A DNA stretch of 64,000 nucleotides from Branchiostoma floridae (taxonomy: Eukaryota; Chordata; Leptocardii; Amphioxiformes; Branchiostomatidae). The DNA lies in assembly GCF_000003815.2 (NCBI RefSeq), contig NC_049980.1, positions 23,721,932 through 23,785,931 on the forward strand. Reading direction: 5' to 3'. Positions within the stretch are counted from its first letter, which is position 1; every line of letters starts with the position of its first letter. Shown here in pieces: positions 12,201 through 27,200 of the stretch. The position numbers and the translations under genes were made by a program. Under the pieces are notes generated by a model that was given only the letters and a program-made list of their open reading frames with translations, did not search any database and had not been told where the DNA came from.

Positions 12201-15200
12201 GCACCGGCGATAACGCTTGTGCAGCTAGACAACAATACTCGTGATGCTAACGTGCTGTTACTTTGACCGATGAGGTCTATTTCTCTTATAACCAAAGGGC
12301 ACAAAAGTGCATTATCATTTACCTTTTGGTGTAGCCCGAGTTTTGAATCATTAAAGAAGTTTCAGAAATAAAATGTACCACCGTGAATAAGAAATGATGA
12401 CACAAAATATTCTTTCTCGGCTTGGCTTCGCATGATCGAAGGCACATCACAATATCAATATACATGTCGGCTTAAAAGCCACAAGCGACGGCTATCGGGT
12501 CTAAAATGCAGTACACTGTTACGTCGGGTTGCGTAAACCAGTATACAGAATATTTCGTCCATCATACAAGTAAAACGGCTGCATTTGCAAGAGATATCCA
12601 ACTTCTACGTGTGGAAGGGTGGTAAAGGTGATTGGAAAAGCATCCTGTATACAACGGCTATATCATCACCAGCCTGTAATAAGACAGAATGAAATAAGTC
12701 ACATGTACGCTCACCGCTATTAAACTGCTTGGAGGACAATGGGTGATCAGATTACCGGTACCGTTTTGGCTACAGTCAGAGTGATAAGACGGCGGGCGAT
12801 CGGAGGACGGATGGGAGTATGGCAGTTCCGGCAATCGTCGGCTAATTGACGACTCGTGCTCAGCAGTATTACTATAGAACTGTGGATACGTGCTTGACTG
12901 TACTAGTCCACAGACGATAAAGGGTGAGTGAAACGCAGAGAAAAAGATGATTGAGAACGGGGACCCCGGTAACAAATCGTATCTTTTACTTTAAGACCAC
13001 GGGAAACAGATGAATATGACCACGAGAAACAGAAGCGTTTGTTGTTCGGCGGCGGCAAGGTGGCGAATGGAATTCCACAGGAGGGCCTCATGGAGCGCTG
13101 ATATCTTCGGCCGATCAAAAACAAAAGGGTTGTGCCTGGTTGTGCCGTAAACAACATGTGGTATGAGTAACAAACTGCCAAGAAGTTTCCACGTTGAAAG
13201 ATATTCTCTAAACAAAATCAAAAAACTCTGGCGAAACAAGGTCACAGATGAAGACTAATTCCTACACAACAATACGCTGTAAAAATGCCAAAACTGTAAT
13301 GCCGTTAATATGGGACTCATATTTTATCTTGCCGAAACGTGATGTTGGCGGACTTTTTGAAGACCAAGGTCTCGGGCGGTTTGGGGTAAGATTTGGGCCC
13401 ACGAGATTAAGGTTGGCAGTGTTACTCAACCCAAGCACACAGTCCCAAAATCCACCTGGTACGATTCACATCGTAACGCTCTCGGTTTATTTAGCTCTAG
13501 TCACTCTTAACAACTTGTGACGTATCTATTATACACATAATACGTGCTATCATTAGCAAGGTACTCTCACCGAAATTGAGTCGCTTGTGCATGTTCACTG
13601 TCCAGTTGAAGCGCCGCGTCTAACTCGGCCGACCTTGTCCGCCGCGCCAACTCCGCCTGACTAGATAGTCAGTGATCGATCTTTAGTGGGAAGCAAACTG
13701 ACGCTATTCTGAGGGCTGCCATTGGTTGGAAAATGTACTTGTGCAGTTCCTATTTGTCAATGTTTACAGGCTGACGTCAGCATGGTGACCAATCCCAAGA
13801 CGATGTCCAGAGGACGGCCAGGGACCGCCCGTTTTGTTTGTTTTAACTATCCAAGCGGGGACGATATAGTCACAGCTTTCAAAACGGGGATAGAAATGTA
13901 ACCAAAAAGGATCTATTTTACGATGGGTATATTGCAACCTAACAACACTAAAAGCAATAGCAGCGAATCAGAACATTATAACCCGGAACTTTTTCATGCC
14001 TACCTTAAAAATTAGTACTAAGTTTTAACGGCTACAATGTTTCCTGTTTATTGACGAAGCGTAAAACAATAGATATATCTTGTACCGTCTTCTCTGAGGT
14101 GCGCTTATCGGGTAGTTTAGTTGATATTTTTGATCATGCATCATATACTGGGCGATGTTAAATTCAGTATCTCCGGTAACAGTCCTGGTTATATTGACCT
14201 CTTATTTTCTTTTTCCAAAATGTGACTAGACATTGCATCTCCGAGGTTTATACTACTCTAATTAGATTCAAAAATAAAGGACTTTGCCCTTTCATCTTGT
14301 ATGCAGATACACACCAACATGTGTTGTATCAATCACACACGAATATATTGCCATTGTAACAAAAAGAACTAGTCTATATTGTGACACGCTGTAACTATTG
14401 TGGGGAAATAAGATATACATAGTACATAGGTAGAATGATCTAGCAAGACCTCAAAATTAACCCAAACACGACTGCGTACTAGTTACCACTCGTACATTGC
14501 AATTGACCAGTATTTATTTTCTTTCTGAGTACCTATCGTAATCCACAATGTATGGGTTACATGAGTTATTACCTCGTAAGCTACCATTTCTTAAGCTGGC
14601 TCTATCTCACTCCTATACAAGGGAAGAATGACACTTAAATACACAGACATGTCACTTGATGACAATGTTTTATTCACTTTATAAGAACCAACATTCAATG
14701 CTATACCTGAGTCCGATTAAATGGTCATGTTTGAGAAATGGCGGTGTGTTGTCATATAAAAATATATTCTGTGTATAAAAATCACTATAAAAAACAAACA
14801 CTCAATGCTATACTTGTGTATATATAAATCTATTGTACAGTGGTCACAGCTAACTCGTGTTAGAATGCAATTGTACATACAGACTTTTCCTTATAGACCG
14901 TCTATAGATAATGGTTAAGATTTTTTAAGAAACTATAGAAGGGATACTCAATCGAATGGTAACTTATTTAACGTCACTTGATAATTTCGAGGTCAGATCG
15001 TCCATATGCAAACTTAGAATCAGCGCCCACCCCCTTGAAATAGAGAGCGGGCAGTACAAAAAGCTACCCGTGGGCGAAAGAACCTGTAATCATTGTAATG
15101 CAAAACCGGTGGAAGACGAAATACATTTTATTGCTAACTGCCTCTCAATGACCAGGAAAGATGAAGAGGTATGCAAAACATACAAAAACATCGAAACGCT

Positions 15201-18200
15201 TACCGACGAAATAAAACTATAAGGCTGTTAACGTCACATAACCCACTTATCATAGAAGAAGTGGGGTACTTCGTCTTCCTCTGCCCCCAAAAAGAAGTCA
15301 ACTCCATATGCGTAGATTGTAGCTCACTGCAGTCAATATTTTTGATAGGATATTGCTTTGATTACAATTGACATCGTTGTTATCTATACCAAATAATTTT
15401 ATGTATGTTTACTATATCAACTGTATGCTTCTTGTTGCAATTAGTCACGGGCAAGAACTTGCAAATAAACCAACATGTATAGCCTTGCACATCTGGCCGA
15501 AAACCGCCAGAAGTAGAAAGACCTTGTAAACTAGTCTGACTGCCCCTACGGCCACCAGCTACCACATGTTTGTCTTCGAGGGGTTTTCGAGGACGAAATT
15601 CGCTAAGTTCTTATAGCGCTCAACCACGCTCCTTTTGGCCCCGACCCGGATGGCTTTCTCCTGCAGGCGCAGCAGTGGCCCGTGGAGCTTTGCGGGGTAG
15701 AGGTGAACGAGGGGGTCCAGGCACGCCTCCTTCGCCTTGTCCAGCTCTCGCTGAAGTGAGTTCTCCTAAAGAGAAAATTAAATGAAACCAACGTCAGGTT
15801 TATTTTCAACTGCTCCAATTTTCCGCTCGCTGCCGCAATCATTTGGGCCTGGCGGTTCTGGCTGACACATGTTACCAAACCCGGGACGGTAGGGAGCCTT
15901 TGTCGGCACTCGACTGTGACGTGGTGGAATGTTATGATCGATTAGGGAATAATGAAGACTTGTTTCATGCTGTGAGAGCACGTTGCTGACACCCCGGTTT
16001 GTCTCTCGCTAGGCCTGGATGTAATTAGAAGCCCGGTGCGATAACTGTTTTCTCACGATTAGAAAATAAAGCCACCTGGGCGAAGCTAAAAACTTTTGCA
16101 TTTGAAAAAGGCGAGAATACACTGAATACAGTCACCCTCTTTTAACCTGTGCTTTGAAATCTGCACAAGCTAATCAAGAGGTGGGGGAAACCGAACTGGG
16201 GTAGGTTAATTTTTGGACGGAAAAAACAGAGAAACTAATGGTTTTCTCGCAAGCGGGGAGAAACGACGTCGTTTTGTTGGTGCTGGTGGGGGAAGCCAAA
16301 CTTTCCTGTGTTGTATTTGTGGGTGAAGTTTTCAACTTAGGTCGCACTATGTACCAAGTCAGCGAATAGGTTCCTACTTATAAAATCGACTGGGGTATAA
16401 CTAATACGTGTTTCATTCGTTTCGTGTCAAGCCATGCATAGGTCCTTTCTCATACGCCGGGAACAACTCATGTCTTTCATGTCCGTCATAGTTACCAACT
16501 TCAAATCCGATCAGCTAAGGAAACAAACTCGTTTCCTCCTTTTCTGCGGGGATACAACGTCAACCCGCCTGTTCAGGAAAAAATGTTGTTTTTCCGGTTC
16601 TGTGGGGTGATGTAACTTGAACTCGCCCATCCTAGCAAACAAAGTGTCGTTTTTTCCTGTCTGTGGGGAGATATAACTACAACCCGCCTGTTCTGGGAAA
16701 CAAAGTGTATTTTTTCGATTCTATGGGGAGATACAACTTCAACCCGCCCGTCCAGGAAATACAATGTCATTTTTCCGTTTCTGCGGGGAGATACAAGGTC
16801 ATACAACTTCAACCCGCTCGTCCAGGAATCAAAATGTTGTCTTTTCCTTCCTGCGGGGAGATATAACTTCGACCCGCCTGCCTATACTAGGAAAACAAAG
16901 TGTTGTGTCAACGTTTTTGCGGAGGCTACCACTTAAACCTGTCCTGCCAGCACTATACCGCATTGTTTCGTTCGTGTCCGCGGTTGGCCCATACATCAAG
17001 TACTTAATACATCTTTCAAAACCCAGGTGCACGAAAAAAAAACATTCCGGAAAAACCGTACTAACCTCGATATCGCTCTCGCTACCGGAGCTTGAGTCCT
17101 CCTCCAGTGGGGCTGGCTTTGCCTTTTTGGCTGGCGGAGGGAGGCCGGACGAACTGGTGGCGTCGGGTCTCTCGGGGCGGTTCGTCGGTGGGGTCCAGGA
17201 GGTTTGCGACCGCCTGGGCTGCGGTTTTGCCGGTCTTGGATGATCGGATCGGCTGCCTGGGTGCCGCGGCATCGTTGGCTGCCATGATCAAGAAGTGCGC
17301 CAAGCGGACGATCGTCTCGTGTGCCTTGAGGTCCTTTCCCGTCATGTTAGGAGGAAACCGGAGTTCTCTCCCGTGAGGGTCTCCAGCCGCTCCGCCAGCT
17401 CGTCGTCGCTGAGGCTTCGGGGCGGCACGTCGGCTTCGAATCTAGCAAGGATAGCCTCCTCCAGGAGGGGAGCCTCTCCCCGCACCGCTTTAACAACATC
17501 TAACAAATTCTGCCCCACAAGGGTGGCATCTCCGCGCAGGACGGGTGGAGCCGGAGCGCTCATAGTGAGGTCCGTGCCGGTCCAGTTTGCGACGCGGAGT
17601 GAGCCCACATGTAAGGTTTGTTGCATCTAACCCGCTCATCGCGCGAGACTTAGAAATGGTGAATCCATATGGTCTTAGTTACAGGGAAGTCATCACGCGA
17701 TGTCACCGCGTGACACGAGCGGCACCCAGTAAGGCCACAGTAAGCACATTTCGTGGGTGACATACCTGCAGACTCCAAATTTTATACGATAAAAAAAACA
17801 AGATGAGTAAAAAAACAAGATGCCTAAATTTTCAAAATGGATATAAAAACCTTGTAACAACAATATTGTAGTGACAAACGATGGTCACCTATCACTTTGA
17901 GCCAACAAGTCTTTTATTCCTGAATTTCAAGCAGGCACAGTGCGCAAAGTGCCTTTATAATAGCCAACATGTAGGTAGCCTGGATACCATACCCCAACCT
18001 CAAATATCTTTCGTGATACTTGAGATCGGGCTGGGGTTTGGATACCAGGCTAACATATAGGCTACCACAGTCACACAGGTGTTACCTCTACAACTACGAA
18101 CCAAGTTTCACTCACGGGTTGGCGGAAACGGCTGCCCGGTCGGTCGGCGGAAACCCCTGCCCGGTCCGGTCCGGAGGATGGTTTATTTTCTATTTCAGTA

Positions 18201-21200
18201 TTTTCTCGTCATTGAAACATGTCTTGAGTGAGAAAGATGTCTTCCATAAAATCTACTTACTGTTACCTAATCTTAGGTGAGGCGAAAGGGTCAACACATG
18301 TTATTCAATTAAAAGAACCAATACATCTCCTCATTGGGTTAAGTTTATGAAACTCGAGTAAGATCTTCAAAACTCCTCAAAGTTAAGGGATATGTTACGG
18401 TCACATTACCCTGAACCGGGCGGTCGGGCAGCTCTCGGGAACGAATTAAAAGTATTATATAAAGGTCTGAAAACACGCAAACTGTAAAGAAAATAAGTCA
18501 TGACCATAATTTGTGAATTGATAGACAGCTATATTTCTAGTTTTTGTTTCCGGCAACATTCCGACAGTATCTACCATTTGGGGGGTCTTTCACTCTAGAA
18601 ACAAGAGGTCGAACTCGAAATTTTAGACGCATACCTTCTTCTAATACTCTCATCTTGTGTCATTGGGTAGGTTTCGAACTCTGTTAATCTGAAACAGAGT
18701 TTGAACTCAATCGCAAATTTCAGCTGAAGCTTTTCTTCATAGCTATAATAGTGATGTTTTGGGCGCATGCGCAAAACAATTAATTAGCTGCTCGAACTTT
18801 CACCCATGACCTGTGACCTCTCAGTCTTCCTACGCATCAATGGTGGCTGGTGGTTCGATCTAAGCACCTCTGTCAAGTTTCATTTTATCGGAAGTTTATG
18901 CGGTTTTGACATGCCAAATTAAAACACGCACCGTTTGCTGTATAAGCACCTGGATAAGATACCAGTGCGGGTGCTTGCCCTTCCGCGGCTTTATAAGAGC
19001 GCATCACGTTATTGCTGGGTGGAGCACTGATCAAATTTCGTACGCGTACGCTCCCAGGCTCAGCATGGCAGCTCTGTTTCAACAAACTGCCCACGGTATA
19101 GCACAGTAAACATGAATACACTCTTCATGCCGTGTAGGCTCAAATATCAAGATGTACTTGAGATACACAGCAGGACTGGTCCGACCATTTTAAAGCTAAG
19201 GGCACAACCCGCCGTACGTGCAACTGCGTGGTGTCTACGTGCCACAACTGGTGCTGGTAAAGCTAAGGGCACAACCCGCCGTACTTGCAACTGCGTGGTG
19301 TCTACGTGCCAAAACGTGGGAAATCGCACAGAGATTGTACGTTGTAAGCACGTACAACTCACTTACCACTTGCGCAACGAACGATGCACGCGACCGGCTC
19401 ACGGCCAGGCGTGGCGTGCAGACCACATACTTACACCTTAGCTTGCGCAACCGTGCGAGAGACGTGCGTTGAGACGTACTCCCTCCCTGCTCTTACCAGT
19501 CCTTCGCCACGTTTTCGGAAAAACGTGGCGGACGTGACCTCCAAAAAACGTACGGACAAAAAGCACGTACGGCGGGTTGTGCCCCTTGCTTAAACGGGCT
19601 GCTAACTTCAGCTCAGTCTTGCTGATGGGGCCCTGTGGACGGTTATAATTGTTACTTAATTCGAGGTAAGATATGGTCAGTGAGATGAGATCAGCCCTGT
19701 TGTGTTTTATAAGGTCACCTAATAGCGTTTGACGGTTCATTGCTTATGAGATCCTATACTGGTCTTCCCATAACTGTTGGTAGGCATAATTTGACAAGAT
19801 GTTAATGTTTTGAAGGCATAATAGACAAGTAAGACACGTCCTAGTCACAAAGAGGTTTGATTAGAGGATGTGGTGCTAAAAGATGACAAAACAGGACAGC
19901 CCACGATACAGAGCTAGTGATGTCCATTTTTTGACGAGCATTAAAGTTGGGTATCACCGTCCTACACATGGTTTAGCGGTTTCTGTGTTTGTTCAGGCCT
20001 AGTTGACAGATCAGAATACATGCGTTACTGATAACAAGAGCCACCCGTGAGAGAGGGCCACGAGGAAATAAGTACCACATGATCGCCTCCCCTTCCACGG
20101 AGATGTAAACAAACCGCCACTGATTACTGAGGGTCTGCATGGGGGGGTCTTGGTAACGCTTAACGGTGAATTCAGGAGGCCCGGTAACGCTTAACGGTAA
20201 ATTCAGGAGGCCCGGTAACGCTTAACGGCAAATTCAGAAGGAATTACAAAGCATAACACTAAAGTAACATTGACGTGCATTCCTATCCATACAACGCTAG
20301 AGTAGTGATATCAATTTGTCAAAAAATCCGACTATAAATGACATTGTGAGAAGCAAAAGGTGCCCGGCCCAGAACCCGGAGGAATGACAGGGACAATGTC
20401 CATGACATCTGTAAATTGACGGAGGCAGAGTTCCCGGCCCGCCACAGAGACGGCGGCAGCAAATTTCTTATGGGGGGATTAAACTATTGTTTCAGCACAT
20501 GGAGCGCCGAAGGCGCGACGCATTCCAGGGGGGTCCGGGGGTATGCTCCCCGGGAAAAATTTAAAATCAAGACCCTATTAAATGCTATTTCCTGCATTTT
20601 CCGGCAAATTTTGCCGACCGACTAAGCTAGGTTGATTTTGACATTTTCATAAAATTACACATGGTTATAGCTTTGGCCTCCACCCCCAGAGCCCCCGACA
20701 TAGTTTACCATTTCGAGCTCGGAAAGCACGAGACGTTGCAATATAAGTCGGGGAAAATTTCAAAATCTGGACTGCCTAAAACGCCATTTACTGCATTTTG
20801 AAGAACAGATTTTGCTGTAAGACGAAGCTAAATTAAATCACACTACAGTATTAGAGAGAAAACGTTTTTGTGCCAAAACCCACGCCCCAAACATATTTTC
20901 GCCATGTCGTCGTGAGCGCCAAAGGCGCAAGCCGTTGCAAGGGAGGACCGGAGAAACCTCATTTTCTGCATTCTAAGAGTAACGTTACTTTTTGCCCGAA
21001 AATAAGCAAAGTTTGACACTGAAATCTGTATGAGTGATAAATGAGTGAGGGCGACGCTTCCGCAACATATTTTACCCTGTCCAGAGCCAAAGGTAGGGAG
21101 GCTCGGAAAAATTTTGAAATCTGTGGACCCTTTGAAACGCCATTTCCTGTATTTTCAGGGGTTCTATCTGGTATTTGAATTCGTGTGTATGACGAGTTAC

Positions 21201-24200
21201 GAAGAATTTCTTGGTAACGCTTAACGGTGAATTCGGGATAACAAATAACGATTAACGTTGAATTAAAACGACCAATAACGCTTCACGAAGAATATACCGA
21301 TAACGTTTAACGGTGAATTAGAGCAGGTCGGTAACGATTAACGGTGAATTAAAATGGCTCATAACGCTTAACGGAAAAAGGCATGCAGACCCTCATTACT
21401 AGAACAGAACCACTCACACTCACAGAACAGAGCAGAACCACCGCGACGATAATCACGCTCATGCAAATGCATGACATGTCTCTTTCTCCCTACATAACTT
21501 TAAACTAAGATGCCCCATCTCATGTTTTCCCTGTAGCGCCCAGCGTCCGTTAAGGGCCCCGGCCACCCAACTCACCAAGCGGCAAGCTTATACAAATCAT
21601 CACATTCATCACACAATACGGCTAAGTAAAAGGAAGGCATACATGACATCTATACACCAGATATTTCTAAATACAATCCAAATCATATGAGTGACCAACT
21701 TACCTCCCCTTTTGTCAGTTGTTTTGTAACAAAAGATAATGTGCTGCATAGTTATTCTGCCATAGACGCACGGCAAAAGCCACCACGTAGGTCACATGGG
21801 AGGGCACCCCGTGGTCGGCATGGGCCCGACGAACACGTGTCCCGGCGGAAGAGGCGGTACCCTCCAGATTGACGTAAACCCGACCTCACTACCCTTCCGG
21901 GACACCAAAACGTTCATCGCTGGGTCACTGCACCAAAACGTGGACGTATGGGAAAAACTAGCAAAATTCTTGGGACAAGGGCCTGGAAGTCCTTGTTTGG
22001 ATAAAGAATAAAGTTCAGGATAAGAAATTCTTCGCCCCGCGTTTGAGGGTAGCTTTAGAGGGCAGACGTAAAAGTCGGAACAGGTCATCGACCCGAATTG
22101 CCACCGAAGTGACAAGTACACCGAGTAGCACGGAACAAAACTAAGTCGGTATGAACAGTGGCTTCTGCATCATAATCAAGTCCTACTCTCGCGGAGACTA
22201 TTCCAAAGTTGGAAGTCCCCGATGAAGGAGTGTCCGTTTGCGTTTTAATCACAGCTGGCACGTTTAAAGATCCACGAAACGCCAAATCTTTGACCCGTAT
22301 TTCAACGGAACCGAGAAGTTTTTACCCGCAAGCACCAAACTACCGTAACTTGGTTGTATCTGCCTGTATGTCACAGAAGGTCGTTCAGCTCTTGATCTTT
22401 AAGCAGATGTTATAGAATGGCTTATTCATACACCTATGTCAACATTGCGGCGTTGGCCAGATACCTTGCTTCCTTGGAACCGATGACATAAAATGGATTA
22501 CCCGAAACCCAACACTTATCTGGCCAGGCGCAGATTATTGCACAATATCAATGTAACATGTAGCATGCTTGAAATAAACTTTCTAATTTCAACTTTGTTA
22601 ATTGTTTTGATATTTCTCTATGGTAATATTTAACTTGTGCGAGGTTATATGCATCTTACAAACGAGACGTTTAAATAATGCCGTAATTGCGCGCGCGTTC
22701 AGCTAAGGTTGTCGTTTGTCTAAAGTACAAATCTGCGGTGGAATTTTGCGGTCCCCCTGTAATTAGAATCTATAACATTGCAAATTACACTAATTGGGTA
22801 ACGTTATATTTCATTGCTGCATATGATCTGAGCATTTCCACACCGCAATGGACCATGTTACAAAGCGACATCCTTCCTGTTGGCCATGATCACCTTGGCG
22901 TACAGCCATGTGTACCTTTGGTCCGCTCAGAGAAGTCGCTATGGACGTAACAGTACAACATAAAAGCTCATATGATAATGGGGTTCACTCACACGCACAG
23001 ACATAAGATTGTAGGGACTAATACGTTTTGCATTCCTTTTATGCGCGTATCTATATCGATGTACTTAAGGTGTACAGAAAAAGCACATACCTCAATGTTG
23101 CAGTTGTTTCCAAAATCTTGGTATTTGTTGTCATCGGCAAATTACAGACGGTTTCACATGAACATTGTGATAGATTACAACAGACCGCATCTATGTATTT
23201 GATTCTACACAGGTGACAATATGTTCACTTTAATAATACAGACCTTGCTACCAATCCATATACAACACCATCTAAACCACACCATTAACAACATCATACT
23301 ACACAGCACATCAAGGACAACGTGACGCGACACTACGACACTAGCACATACAGCCCGGAACATGACCATGACTTATCAAGCATACAATTCCTCAATCATC
23401 TCTATCAAGATACCACATACATGTATAACAAAGACAAACGATATTACCGTCGCCATGGCAATGCTTTTTCATTGCCACGCTTTTTCAGATTCAGACCCAT
23501 TTGACCCGGCTCCACGGCCATCTGTATCTGGGAGTCAAGGCGAAGGTGCGGTGCTCCAATGCCAGAAACCAGTATCATTTCCAGGTACTTCACTACCTTC
23601 ATGAGTTCCTTTTTGGGCTCCTGGGTTAAAGTTGTGCTTTCTACCAACCTACAAACCTATCTTGCTAACCAACCTCATATTATCAAAGTCACTAACAGAT
23701 GAGGTGCAAGTAAACCAGTATTCCTGTAACAGTTGTGTATCATTCATCTTATCAATTCTCTCATAAAAATCTTTTATAAATTGCCTGATGTTATTTCAAA
23801 TTTCTTTGTCAATTTGAATACTCTTTCTAGTCCGTCCTCTCTTCCAAGCGTATCAAACACCCAGAAGACACCAATTGGAAGAATAACCCTGTGCTTACTG
23901 TGCCAGCAGTTACAGCATTTTGTTGTCCACACATCTCCAGGCCTTATTTTCTTCTGGGTGGAATCAGGCTCGCTGGCCCCAGCCTTCGCAAGTACCGACC
24001 AGCGAGTGTATGCGTCCATAAGGACAGGGGATTTGTACTTCGCCCGTGCAGAACCAAACGATTCGGAAGACTACCAATGTCTGGTGCGACTGGCTTTAGG
24101 CGAGAAGTCTCCCTTACAACACCTGAGCCCAACAGTCTCATTCTCGGTTACAGCTCAAAGTACGTAATGACTTCCAGAGATCCAGGGTGTCGATGCCTCA

Positions 24201-27200
24201 TGGTTGAGTTTGCAAAATTATCTGCATCTTGCTGCAGATTTTTATACGGAAACACATCTATTGTTTTTCGTTGTCATAAACCTCTTTTAAGACCTGACAA
24301 TTTTCAATTTGACTAATATATATATTTTAACCTCCTTGCTAATACTAAATATAATAGTAGATTGTAGCAGTTTCCTTTCTGTATATCAGCAGAGGAATGA
24401 ACTAAACTTATGCACGACCATTTACTAAATCGAGGTGTTCTTTATCTTCAGCCCCACCTCAATCGGCTCCCTTCTTGGTTCTTAACGAGGGAAACTCCAT
24501 TTCGTCCATGGCCCATGCCACCGTCCTGATGGAGGGTTTCGCCTATGGGAAGTGAGTCGACATTTCCTCACAATCCCATTTTTATAGCTGCACTGGCTGT
24601 TCTACATACTTGTACTACAACTGAAAGTGACATTTAGCCCTCAAAACAAATATCATTGTAACAGTTGTTTTTCCAGTTACCCAATCGACCTTAGCAAAAA
24701 CCTGCAGACCCTTGAGTCTTTTTGCTTTCCAACATGTTCTTCTCATTTTTCAAAGTGATAAGAATTGTAAAATGACCCACAAAACATATGTAGGGCCCTT
24801 TGATATGTTACATAATATCAAGCTTGCACCTATAGAATATGATGTTGGCAATACCAGTGTCCTGCTGCATTTCAGTTTTACACAATTAAACTGTAATTGT
24901 TGGATCACTTTGCTCAAAATCTGAATAAATGCAAATCCCTACTTACCGACCCTGAGTTTTTAGGACCGTATAAATCAGAAAGAAATTAATTTTCAGTCCT
25001 TACCAATATTGATAAATATACCTGGCATCTACATGAGTATAATGCGTATACCATTGGTAAATGACATTAATAACAGTATTACATTATTTTTATTAATCAC
25101 AAAGATTTCATTAAAAAAAAGTATGTTTTCATGTTGCTTTTCCTTACATCACCCCCATTACTTACCACCCACCCTGTTCAAATATGCCACAAGCCTGTAT
25201 TCTCATCGATCCTGTTCCATCGTAGCCCCATACCGACCTTGTCGTGGCGGCGTGTGGATGCACAAGGCAATGTAGTTGCTATGCCGCCGGCCGCTAGACT
25301 GACAATGGAAAACTTCAACAGAGCTTTGACCATCACTGATATCGAGGAGGCAGACGCAGGCTTCTATGAGGTCACCGCTACCAACAGTTTGGGGACACGA
25401 TCACAGAGAACTCAACTCATTGTCAATAGTAAGACATTACACACCCTATGTGGATTTCCTACTACTGCCACATAATGACTATATGATTATGATCAATCAA
25501 TTTAATTTTTTTTTCAAATACAAAATGTAACAATCTGTTTCTTTCGTAATTGGCTGTTCCGTGTAACATTTTATCACAGGATAGTAACCAATCTTATTGT
25601 TCCTTCCCGGTTATTTTAGAGAAAAATGGAGAAGCGACAGGGCAATTTGTTTTTTAATTAGAAAAAGTCTTGAGGAAAGAGAAGGTTTACGTAACATAAA
25701 CAACATGGCACGTATCATGCAATGAACCCCTTCCTTTTATCTTTCCGAATGTTCAGTAGTGACTTTAGTAACCATCTAGCTAGTCGCTTGTTGCTTCTTG
25801 TTAAAAAGTATGATAACAAAATGTGTAAAGCCCTAAACATCACTGTTCACATCATTCCAATATCATCGCTACCCTTAGTCACTACAGTGGTCTAAAAAGA
25901 ATGGGACTTTTTTTACTCCCTACAGGAAGACCCGTGTTTTCAAAGGGTTTGTCCCATAACAACTACCACCTGCTTCTGGGGGAGACGGTGACGTGGGAAG
26001 TCGCCTGGGAGAGCTCAGGGGCTGTGGACGTCTTCTGGCTGCATAACACTATGGTTCGTAGTCTATACTTCAAAACAACACAATACTCACGTGAAATGAA
26101 CAAGAACGGGGAAATCATATAGCCTTCATAGAAACTAGACAGCAACATATGCAAGCCAATACAGCATACATGTATTTCAACCATTTCCCATCTCATGCAA
26201 AAATAGACTAATGTGTCCTTTGGGTAGATAAGTAATGCACACCTATGCCTTCTGAATCATCATCAGATTCTTTCCATCCCTATTCCTTGGATTGTGATCG
26301 TGGCAAACGAAGCCAAATTTCTTGACAGGAGAAGAAACATCAGGAAAGGGAAGATTTTTCAGATTTCAGATTGAAATATAATCAGGAAAAAGAGTTATTT
26401 TAACCCACACCTGTGGTACGGTTGAAACATAGATATTGCAAACAAGTAACAGAATTCAGTGTCGCAGAATCAAGGCATAGATCTATAAGATTGTTCAAAA
26501 TCTTCTATTAATTTTCATGAGTAATTTCATCGGGTTGTTAAATCATGTGACATTTAATCATTATAGTCCAATCTTCTTCTTACCAATGGAACTGACAGTA
26601 GAAGGACTAGGACAATCAAAACTTTGTCAGGTAAAAATAAGAACTTTGTTGTATACACGAAACTCCAGTATCATCGCAACATGCAACCTCTCTCTGCTTT
26701 ATGTAGACACTGACAGAAGGAGGCAGGTACAGGATGACGGAAACGGGAAATACAGCGACACTTCAAATCCGCGACGTGACTCATGAAGATAGCGGCACCT
26801 ATCAGTGCACAATAACAAACATGTACGGCAGGAAAACAAGCACAAGCTTCGCAGAACTTCGCGCAGGAGGTAATAGTTTTGCATGGAAATAGATACAAGC
26901 TGACGATTAAAGCTGAGAGACTGACACAATCGGGATTTCAAAAACAGTACGTACTGTGAGAGCTAGACATATTAGCTTACTACTAATGAGGATGGTACCC
27001 ATAATCCATATACATGTGCAGCCCCCAAACACAGTTCATATATCATCATTACAATGATGATATATGAACAATGGGGGTTAACCTAAAAAAAGGTTACAAG
27101 CTAATGTGTCCTCTCAAAAGGGTCCAATTATAATTTTCATAACATAAATACAAGCGATCGCGATGATGTCACGGTGACGCAGTGGTAGGCAAAAGCAGGT

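Noticed and set aside
16764-17243. 159-codon plus-strand frame
   Set aside because: It crosses the minisatellite and the antisense coding relic; the minus-strand frames have splice sites and better coding character.
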